DNA of 64,000 bases from Liolophura sinensis (Eukaryota > Mollusca > Polyplacophora > Chitonida > Chitonidae). The DNA lies in assembly GCF_032854445.1 (NCBI RefSeq), contig NC_088301.1, forward strand, positions 48,229,116 through 48,293,115, given 5' to 3'. The notes below the pieces were generated by a model that saw nothing but the letters and a program-made list of their open reading frames with translations, was not told the origin of the DNA and searched no databases. Positions 47,401 through 56,540 of the stretch are shown here, piece by piece. How positions within the stretch are numbered: position 1 is the stretch's first letter; each line of letters opens with the position of its first letter. Made by a program: the position numbers and the translations under genes.

Positions 47401-47834
47401 CCAAAATCTGACTGAATTCGACAAATCTACAAATTTAATTTAGTCATCTGGCTGTTTCAGGAAATCAAGTTTACCAAACAAACGTGGTAAAAATGGTAAG
47501 TCATCCGTCCTTTTATATATCTTTTCATTGGTGATTTGATTCAAGAAATGTGCTTTACTGTTTAGGAAACAAAGGGAACAGCGTTTCACACCATTATTTG
47601 TTGTGGGATTGATGAAAATACCATTTTTTACGTTTGAAGATTTATAGTAGCCATGAATATTTGTAAAATACCAGCTATTGATTTCGCAAGATGCTTTTTT
47701 TCATATATTTCTCGCTCGAGCCACTGGTATTCTTCAGAGACGATATTAGAATGAGCTAGCTTGGTGTTATTATATATGTCACGGGCTGAATTCAGCTTGT
47801 ATGACGACTATTCAATTGCATGATTTTCTCCCCT
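44465..47834. other. No gene recognised
   Basis: Apart from the small inverted-repeat element at 45063, only short ORFs. A TATA-like TATATAAAT (about 47371) and an ATG directly followed by GTAAGT (about 47492-47500) could be the start of a gene with a tiny first coding exon, but nothing downstream confirms it. Confidence 0.45.
45063..45168. mobile_element. 106-bp inverted-repeat element (MITE-like)
   Basis: TAAATCCAGCAACAATGTTT at the left and AAAACATTGCTGGATTTA at the right pair, and the pairing goes on inwards through 'GCCTGAAACCA'/'TGGTTTTAGGC'. TA dinucleotides bound both ends, as in Tc1/mariner-type MITEs. Confidence 0.7.
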
Positions 47835-47904
47835 GCGTTTTGCTTTTGAGACGATAAGAAGAGAGTACAAGTTAGTATCATCAGACTAAGGTATTCAGCT
47901 TCTA
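47835..47904 (+). repeat. Minisatellite M1, left part
   Basis: One unit ('TTTTGAGACGATAAGAAGAG', 'AGGTATTCAGCTTCTAT') cut off from the rest of the array by the retroelement insertion at 47905-48715. Confidence 0.75.
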
Positions 47905-48715
47905 TCTATGCGTCGAAACAGACATTTGCATAGAGGGCCTCAACCAGTAGGCATTCCGGGTCAGTAATCGCAAGGTCAATTCCCAAAACGACGCTTAACA
48001 CAAACAACCAAAGAACTAAGAAAGTACACAAAGTACGAAAGTAGGAAAAAAGAGAAACAGTCAACAGTTTTCTATGATGCAAGAAACACACAAGATATGT
48101 TCTAGACGATTGAGTGAAATCAGTATTCAAACTGTGTACCATGCTCGAATATAAGTTGTCGATAATAAAATATTTATCTCAGTTGCGCTTTGAATGTAAC
48201 TGTTCATATATCCAAAACGGCGATCTAATTCTACACGATGAATATAAAGCCCCAACAATCATGAAGCAGAGAAAGATTTATTTATTTATTTGATTGGTGT
48301 TTTACGCCGTACTCAAGAATATTTCACTTATACGACGGCGGCCAGCATTATGGTGGGATGAAACTGGGCATAGCCCAGGGGAAACCCACGACCATCCGCA
48401 GGTTGCTGGCAGACCTTCCCACATACGGCCGGAGAGGAAGCCAGCATGAGCTGGACTTGAACTTACAGCGACCGCATTGGTGAGACTCCTGGGTCATTAC
48501 GCTATGCTAGCGCGCTAACCAACTGAGCCACAGAGTCCCCGAAGAGAAAGAGACATTCTGGACGCTCTGTCCATATTTACTTACAAGAGGATTATACTCA
48601 TTGTAAACCTTAGACACTTGGAGTGAAGGCATTTGATGGAATAACCTTGACACACAAGTTTTTGCAGTAATAACTTGTGACATTGATTGAAATCGTCACA
48701 TATTACACAGGATCT
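47905..48715 (-). mobile_element. Penelope-like 3' end and RT tail, inserted in minisatellite M1
   Basis: It starts with the family terminus ('GCGTCGAAACAGACATTTGC'), passes through the 3' region, is interrupted by a full SINE (48276-48540), and goes on to 'TTTTTGCAGTAATAACTTG', the reversed coding tail. Minisatellite units resume at 48718. Confidence 0.85.
48276..48540 (-). mobile_element. Full-length SINE type A, nested
   Basis: Tail at left, tRNA-like head ('CTGTGGCTCAGTTGGTTAGC' on the minus strand) at right. Target duplication AGAGAAAGA at 48268-48276 and 48543-48551. Confidence 0.88.
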
Positions 48716-49160
48716 AAATGATCTTGCGTTCAGGTTTTGGGACGATAGGAAAAGAGTTCAGTTGGTACCATCAGACAAGGGTGTTCAGCTGCTATGACTT
48801 TCTGATCTTACGTTCTGGTTTTCAGACAAGAAGAAAGGTCAGTTAGTGTCATCATACCAGGGTATTCAGCTGTTGTGACTTTCTGATCTTGCGTTCTGGT
48901 TTTGGGACGATAAGGAGAGAGTTCAGTTAGTGTCATCATACCAGGGTATTCAACTTGTATGACTTTCTGACCTTGTTTTCAGGTTTTGAGACGATAAAAA
49001 GAGAGTTCAGTTGTTGTTTTCAGACTAGGGTATTCGGCTTGTAAGACGTCTGGACTTGTGTTCAGACTTTGGGACAATAAGCAGGTAGTTCGAGTTGAGT
49101 TCAACCTCTGAGACGATACAAAGAAATTACCGTTAGTGTTATCAAACAAGGGTATACTTA
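48716..49160 (+). repeat. Minisatellite M1, main array
   Basis: About five units of roughly 81-87 bp (the last longer), each with 'TGATCTTGCGTTCTGG', 'TTTTGGGACGATAAG', 'GAGTTCAGTTAGTGTCATCA' and 'AGGGTATTCAGCT...TGACTTTC'. Confidence 0.85.
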
Positions 49161-51650
49161 ATCTCGCATGGCTTTCTGTGCTTAGCAACTAGGCAAAGAG
49201 AATATTTAGTGTATTTAGACTAAAGTTGAACTTTTGCATGATTTCGTTACCTTGGAGACAAGACAAATAGAAGACAAATGAGAACAGTACGATAAGGCCC
49301 CAGGATTGCAAAACTGTTCTTAGACGAACTTCAAAACATATTACTACGGTATAATTGTATTTATTGCATTTATCTTAATACTAACAGATGCCTTAGACCT
49401 TCCTGACAGGAAAGAAAATAAGAGTTTAAGTTCAAATCTAAGTTAAATGAATAATACTAAAAGTGACACTTAAGTCGAAGAGACACTGGAACAGGTTGTC
49501 GTCTTGAGCTGAATTAGCTCTTGTGACGTTGTCGCTTTGGGTTCAGCGCTTGGGACGTCACCAAAGAGACTTATGTGTCACACGAGGACTGAGTGAAGCT
49601 CTTCAGACGTTTTGGATTTGTTCAGAGGTAGGCCTATGGTAACGATGTGTTGGCGTCATTATATAAGTTCTAAACTCAGCCATGGGGATGAAGTTGCTCA
49701 AAAAAACTATCTGTTAAATTTAAAAGAAAGTCTGTTATCTGAGTAATACTATAACGTATTTGTTATTGCTGCAGATTAACACACATATCCTATTATTTGA
49801 ACATAAAGGCTCTGTTAGACCTACGGGATGTTATGTTGAATATGACACAATATCGTGTAATAAAGCAGGAAACATTCTAGAATCACTCAGACGACAGACT
49901 GTATGTTATAATGAACAGATTTATTTTTCAGTGTATGTATATGGTGTTTTCTTATATCCTTTTAGTGTGTCACTTGGAAGGTCCTGGTGTAACCATATAT
50001 TGTAGCTATGCTCTGAAATTGGTTTAGAACTGATGTTAAAGGAGAAGCAAATAAGAAGCAAATTAGGCTTAAGTATACATTGTGAGATATTTCGTTGATA
50101 TTGGTTTGGAATACTTGAGCATACATTGATTGAACCGACACTAGTAAAACATTTGCATAATATCAAACAAAATGTAACCATCTAGCGTCAGTTATCTTAT
50201 ATTTTCAGTCCCCCGTCCAGAGGTGATGATTCCCATGTGTATAGTTTATGAGCATTTCTGAGCAAATTTGCACAATAGAAAATTAATGATTTTATCCAGT
50301 TACTAGTTATGATCTCCAACATTATGAACTAGACCACAGCATTCGAGACAATATCAGCACCATATTTTTGTTTTTCTTCTCTTAAAAAGTAATAACTTTT
50401 TCTGGATGAAGCAGAAGGTCTTGGCAGTCCATTGGTTAAGGATTCCTATTCCATCGCCTGTGAGTATGGGTATGTCCGATGGGGTGTATAATATATTGAT
50501 ATAGATACAGAACTCCATTTATTATCTACAGCGTTTCCTGCATTTTTGTGGCAATAAAGTAAGTGTTTCTGGTCAGTAGGCAAACACACAGGATATCGAT
50601 CCATCAACGTCAATATCTATTTTCCCGGAGGATACTAGCGAAGAGATAAACACAGATAACATAAAGTATAACTACATTTCGCACATACACACGCTTCGGG
50701 GGCATGACGTACAGTACGTGATTGGTTACAGATGCAAGCGTCATTATATTAACTGCATAACACTGACAACGTGCGAGATAAGCCCATTCTGAGTGAGTCC
50801 GTGTAAATGCTTGCTAGTTGACATTGCCAATCCCTTGACCAACGAGGTTAAAATGTGTACCAGGTAAAGTGGCTGTTTACTTCGGGAATTAACTGGGATT
50901 TCCTCTCTCCATAAACTGGACATAATCGACACCATCTTGCACGAAGGAATTATAAGCTACGATAGGTATAACTTACTATCAGAAATTACAATCGGGTCGA
51001 CCCAGTTGTAAATATCGTTCCAAGATTAACGTTCAATACAAATATAACCTTAGGTAGACAGTTTTTTTCGACTCGGTTTGCACAGATGTGCGATGTAATT
51101 GTCTCAAAAATATTTTTCACATGCCGATGTTGTTAGCTGCTGGATCATTATGATGTAGAACTGTTTGAAAATGATGGCCGAAAAAAGTTATTGACCAGTA
51201 CACTGTCCATTTACACAGACCACCTTCCTGTTCAAGTCAAATTTGGCCGCGGAAAACGATCGCGATTGTAACTTCAAATTTGGCCGCGAAAAGCGATCGC
51301 GATTGTAACTTACTAATTTACTATCGCCCTATATTTTCTTTGTGAAAGCGGTGCAACTTATTTTTACAATTATTTGTATACTCAGTAGTAGGGTCTAGAA
51401 TTGACTTTAGCTACAATCTCTTTGTGCAAGCGCGCCCTTCACATTGGCGTTCACGCTGCCTTGAAGGTAAAAATTCTGAGGTCTTGCTATAAACAAACCA
51501 CGAGTGCTTACTTGTACACTATACACAGCCCATGGCCCTTATAGATTGTTATTTAGCTTATCTGCTACTGAACTCAAATGACATAGTGATAGCTAGTCAT
51601 AGTACAACCTGTAGAATTGCAGGATCTTAACACTGCCCTTTGCTGAATAT
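49161..51650. other. No gene recognised
   Basis: Short ORFs only. Contains a 2 x 37-bp tandem repeat at 51237-51310. Confidence 0.45.
51237..51310 (+). repeat. Two tandem 37-bp units
   Basis: Each unit contains TTTGGCCGCG and CGATCGCGATTGTAACT; they differ at two positions. The unit is rich in CpG compared with its surroundings. Confidence 0.92.
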
Positions 51651-51735
51651 AATTAAAGACAACATAGAGAGTAAAACCAGAGCAACGACGACTGTGTGAT
51701 ATCTGCCAAATGGTCACACTTCGAGACCGTTTCTT
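51650..51735 (-). repeat. Interspersed repeat IR1, short copy
   Basis: 'GTAAAACCAGAGCAACGACG', 'CTGTGTGATATCTGCCAAAT', 'GGTCACACTTCGAGACCG'. Confidence 0.7.
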
Positions 51736-52464
51736 GAAAAATTACTGGAACCTGCATCCTGTACAGCATATTTTTAATGTTTTATCTTAACAGTACCTGT
51801 TACTAGTTTGCTGTTTCTGTAATTTTATCAAGAGCAAACTAAATACAATTAAGCCTACAAATAAATCGTGCCAGATTCGAAAATTTCATCGGTAGTCAGG
51901 TTCCGTCTACTTTGTTCAAGGGAGTTGGATTGTAACTCGATATTCTTCTTGAAAAATCTAGCAAAAAGGAGGATGGAAAGAACATTGATGTGTCAGGAGG
52001 CAAAAAATGGGAGTATACTAACCATAAATTACCGACCATATTCACAATGGATTGCCAGCCTAATCTAAATGCAGGTATACTGAACTATAATTAAGTTATG
52101 ACAAAAGACATTGTGCACGTTTTGGAGTAAACGAATATAAAACAAAAACCAGATTCCCAGGCACGATCATGTTCGTGCAGTACAAACTGCATGTATATTG
52201 ATCTGCAGGAACAGATGCCCTACCACAAATATAGCGGGCTACAGGCTACGGAATGAACGTTGAAGTTTTAACTATGTGCAGCTGGATACCGAGTTGAAAT
52301 AAATTTTATACTACAGGCATAGCAGACATTTATTCATTTTCTATTGTAACTAACTACAGACATAATATTATATCCAACAGAATAATGACAGTAATAATAA
52401 TCAGGGGAGCTAACATCGGAAAGGTATGAATCAGAAAGAGTTTTTATATTAGGCATTTAATTTA

Positions 52465-52610
52465 TTTGATTCAAGGGAAGACACCCGTATGTAGCCTAAG
52501 CCTCGCTACAAACGACTTACCAGTGCATCATGTGTTCGAATCCAGTTCTCGCTTGTTCAGCAAACCTTTATGTGTTGGGAGATCTGTAGGGTACCTGAGC
52601 AATTTTAACA
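52465..52610 (+). mobile_element. Possible very decayed tRNA-derived SINE
   Basis: 'GTGTTCGAATCCAGTTCTCG' is a good B box, and 'TTATGTGTTGGGAGATCTGT' resembles the type A block TACGTGGGAAGGTCTG. The overlapping 126-codon ORF is therefore not called a gene. Confidence 0.4.
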
Positions 52611-53556
52611 GAATAAGAGAATGGATTGCTCGTATAGTTAGACAAAACGCTAACAGAAAAAGCAGCTTTTTATATATCACAGCGGTCAAGAAACCTGAAA
52701 TTTTAGCAAAATCAGTGAAAAGTACAGAGTTGCAAAACAATGGTAATCTGTATAGCGCGCATATAATAAAGTTCGGATACAGTGTCAGATTTTCTACAGG
52801 TGGCATAGGGAGTCCTATACACACGGGTACATTGTCACCTATGTAGAAAGATGTAACTCAATATTCTCTATATTGATTTAACTGAAGTAAATTGACAAGA
52901 GGCCATGTTTAGACGGTCTCCTATTTTAGTGCAATAGCAATTATAAATTTGCAGGGATATGCACACTTGTGTGCACCACACTTTGTTGAACGAATCTCAA
53001 ATATTTATCTGTCTGGTTGACATTTGTTTAGTGAAATTTTAGACAGCTTATGTATGCCACTGCACGTTATATGTGTAGATAAAAAGAATTTGAAATCAAA
53101 GGTAGGTCTTGCAACATAGGGCGACAAGATTGTCATTTTAATATGATGCTTTGTTTGGTATCTTGTGCATATAGGCGAAATGTATTAGTTTGTAACCTCC
53201 GACTGCAGAAATTGTCAAGTATATTTATTCTATAAAGCCTTTAACTGTTTAATTTACATCTAAAAGATCGCACAGAAAAGCTACATGCTTTGTTGCATTG
53301 GCGTCGCTTAAAAGGAGCAGTTAACAAATACTGATGTGCATAGCCTCCTCACAGTCTACCTGGCCGCTTCATTAACTGCAATAACAGCAACTGTGAGGGG
53401 CCTGTTCATAGTAATAAGCCACATAACTTGTTCAGAGAGTGTTCCGTTTGCAAGAGACATAGAGGCGACTGTGTCTCAGTTCCGTAGAAACCACTCGGAT
53501 ATTTCACCACTTTCTCTCATATACCTTGGTCGTCACACACACAAATGTAGGCAATG

Positions 53557-53830
53557 GCTTTTATGGCTTAATAGGTAGAGGGTCCGCCTCGAAATGGGAA
53601 ACCTGGGATCATAAACGGGTCGGACCTTTTTAAGCGAGAATTGATGTTCCCTCGTTTGGAGTTCAACATTGATTAGGGCAAGTGAACATGATTGTCCCGA
53701 TGTCAGCATAATGTGACTGGGCGGGTGTCATGGCTGGTGTCTTCAACATGATACTTCAGTGGAGGCAGCACTTTGGTGGTATGGACTCGCCCTGCCAGAA
53801 AAATTGCTACATGTTATCCATTTCATCACC
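53557..53830 (+). mobile_element. tRNA-derived SINE (type C), diverged
   Basis: 'TTATGGCTTAATAGGTAGAG', 'GATGTCAGCATAATGTGACT', 'GGGCGGGTGTCATGGCTGG', 'GTGGAGGCAGCAC' and 'ACTCGCCCTG' follow the type C order. Confidence 0.75.
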
Positions 53831-56439
53831 TCGGCTTAATATGCCATAATATGTCACTGTCTATCCGTCCGCACGTCCGCCTTTATGTTCATATATAGAC
53901 GACGTGCTTGTAATAAAAACTAAGTGTCAAGTCTGACATTTTCATACCACGTTTAACGCATTTAGTCCATAATCTCAGGTACAGTTTCCAAAGGAATATA
54001 TAAAAAATACCGTATATAGAGTAAATACAATTGGATTCTGTTGGATCTACTAATTAAGAGAGAATAAAGGTAACTCCGAAGAAAGTCAAGGCTTTCATTG
54101 TGGCAGATCTATGTTTCGATATACATTTATGCCATCATAATCCGGATATACAGGGCATAATTCAGCCAACAATCATTTTATAGGCCAACAAGAATAAGCA
54201 AACGGAGTTCACAGCAGCTAAACCAGCAATGAAACAATGAATAGAAAGCGAAGCCCAGGTAAACAAACGGGTGAAAAGGACGGCGAGGACTACCTGAACA
54301 AAGCTGCTTGCTTTTGTGCCGTGATTCATATTAAAGGAGTGGGGGGGGGGGGGGGGGGATTATCGTCTAATGGCCAAATCTCTTTGAACAATAGCTCAGA
54401 TTCTACAGGTTTGCAGTTCTATAACAGGAAATAATGAAGTGGACTGGGAGATTCCCCGTTCGACCTATTGTGTGACGGCTGTGAGATTCCCCGTTTAACC
54501 TTCTGGGCAAGTCTACAAGATCTATTCAAGACAAATAAGCTGGTGGAATGTAATATAGGAAAAGTCAACAGTTTCCAGTGATGCATGTGAAGAAGACAGA
54601 TGATTCTAGAAATGACATTCATTCCAAATTTCGCTCGTATAGTTATTGTGTATATATCTAGGCCGAATGCAAATTTAAGAATCGAAGCCATACTGCATCA
54701 GTGATGGGGATGTCACGTTCCCCTACATGTATCTGTTCCGATTTTTATTCTTACTAGGTTCGTTTAGATTCACATTTTGGTTTACACGGCAACTAACTAC
54801 TAAAATATTACTTCAGATGGCTCCCAATATAAACCATACTTCATGAGGTAGGAATTATATAGTACATAATTCTTCAACAAATGGGTTGTTTTCCATTCAA
54901 AATCGATTGTTTGTGTTTTTATCACCTTAGTTATACTGACTATATAAACTAAGCAGGTCACTTTTCATGGCACATTTTACATCCGACATGCAACAACAAT
55001 TAACGACTTCCTATGTGTCTCCGGTCGTATTGATTAGGGAGTGTGTGGGGAAGATGCCATTTTGTTCGTCTCTTCACCCAAAACTGAATCAGTTTATTAC
55101 ATTATGTTGTAAACCATAAATGTCGCTGATAGCTTTCCACAATAACGCGAGTACTTCAGAAGACACTTTTTAGTTTTCTCTTCCCTCTCTACCTCAAATA
55201 TAATTTGATTTAATGCAGGAAAAGTGTTTAAAAGCATCCGAGTGACCATACAGCTGTATATAGTCAGTCACTAAATGATTTCAGATGCAGACGTATTTAA
55301 GGCGCTGCGTTAGTTTCTTTATATGATCTCCATAGCATTAAATATTCAAAACTACAGAGCATATGGAAATGACGTGTGGCGTGTTTGGTATGCTGTTATA
55401 GATTTTGACGTTTGGCATGCTGGTATAGATCTAACAGAGCGACTGACTTTGCAAACTGCGTTAAATTCTACCCAAAAAGGCGCTGTTGTGGTTCGTTAAT
55501 GTCAACGAACTATAAATACTAGGGAATATTCAGAATGTTGTGTTAATTGTTAATCGTGTCCTTTGTTATTGCTTTCCGTGATGTATATAATCATTTTCAC
55601 CAACTTTTGTGAATACTTCTGTTGGTTTGTATATGCACGTATTTTACGTAACAGATGGCGCTAGGATTTGCTTCGAAAATGCATCATTTGGTGATCTTTT
55701 TAATGTGACCAAAATTGTTAGTACCAGCAGGCATTCTTTTATGAATGATAAAGAAAGAGTCTTTTATCCTATAGTACATTTATACCGATCATTGTTAAAA
55801 CCTCTTTTCACCTAATTTTTTTGATACTTTTCTTCCAGCATGGGCATATACACTTATGTTTAAAAGATCTTATTCTGGGGATGTTTGGACAAGACACATG
55901 GAAAACTATACTGTGAGTTCTCGTCGCTTATCAGGTGACTGTTCTCACTTCTTGACAAGATGGCTAATGTAAAATTTTGATAGGGTAGTAACTGAGATGT
56001 TTGTGACTCCGAACGATTTGTATACATATGCTTATAATTAATTCGAATCAAAAGTCTGATAACATTCTATTTTTTCTAAATTATATAAACTTGATTAAAT
56101 TTATGCTAAAATTTCAAGGGGCGGCCTTAGTGATACAGTTTGGTTATTGCCATAAACAGCCAAGCTAAGACAATGATGGATGTCTTCCATGCAGCTTTAC
56201 ATAAAGGAGACACAACTGCTCTGTATTAATCCACCTTGTCGCAAACTGCTGTCTCTGTTGAATATGAAGCTAATCATGTTATCATTAAAGTTATGTGGAA
56301 CCGATTATTCAGTATGGTCATTATTTTACCCTAGCTCTGGAACAGAGGATTTTTTTATTATTGGTGAGCACAATTTGTTTGAATTACAATTACAGGTATT
56401 TGTATTTGTACCTGTTTTGTTTCCATCGTTTCCATGCAG
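53831..56439. other. No exon recognised; upstream of the guanylate cyclase gene
   Basis: Holds an 18-G run at 54341-54358. I searched for an H-NOX first exon (usual start Met-Tyr-Gly) and did not find one. It may be unusual in sequence, or the gene may start further upstream. Confidence 0.45.
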
Positions 56440-56540
56440 ACGGATGGCAGAGAGTGATGAAACAGCTGATTTCATGCAGTTCCAACAATATTCCGATGTC
56501 CTTACAGAACGCCTGCTGGAAGCTACGGCGAAAATCTGCG
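56440..56540 (+). CDS. sGC exon: H-NOX N-terminal part
   Basis: The acceptor TTTCCATGCAG precedes it and the donor GTGAGG follows. The frame reads 'RMAESDETADFMQFQQYSD', then 'VLTERLLEATAKICG'. The spacing F-x5-Y-x-D-x2-T-x2-L-x2-A-x2-K matches the early H-NOX helix in sGC beta subunits (family form FMxxxxYDDxxTxxLxxAxxKVL). It begins with one base completing a codon and ends in phase 1. Another frame is also open here, but only this one matches the family. Confidence 0.7.

Noticed and set aside
52466-52846. 126-codon ORF
   Set aside because: Overlaps a probable decayed SINE with a B box; no conserved domain.
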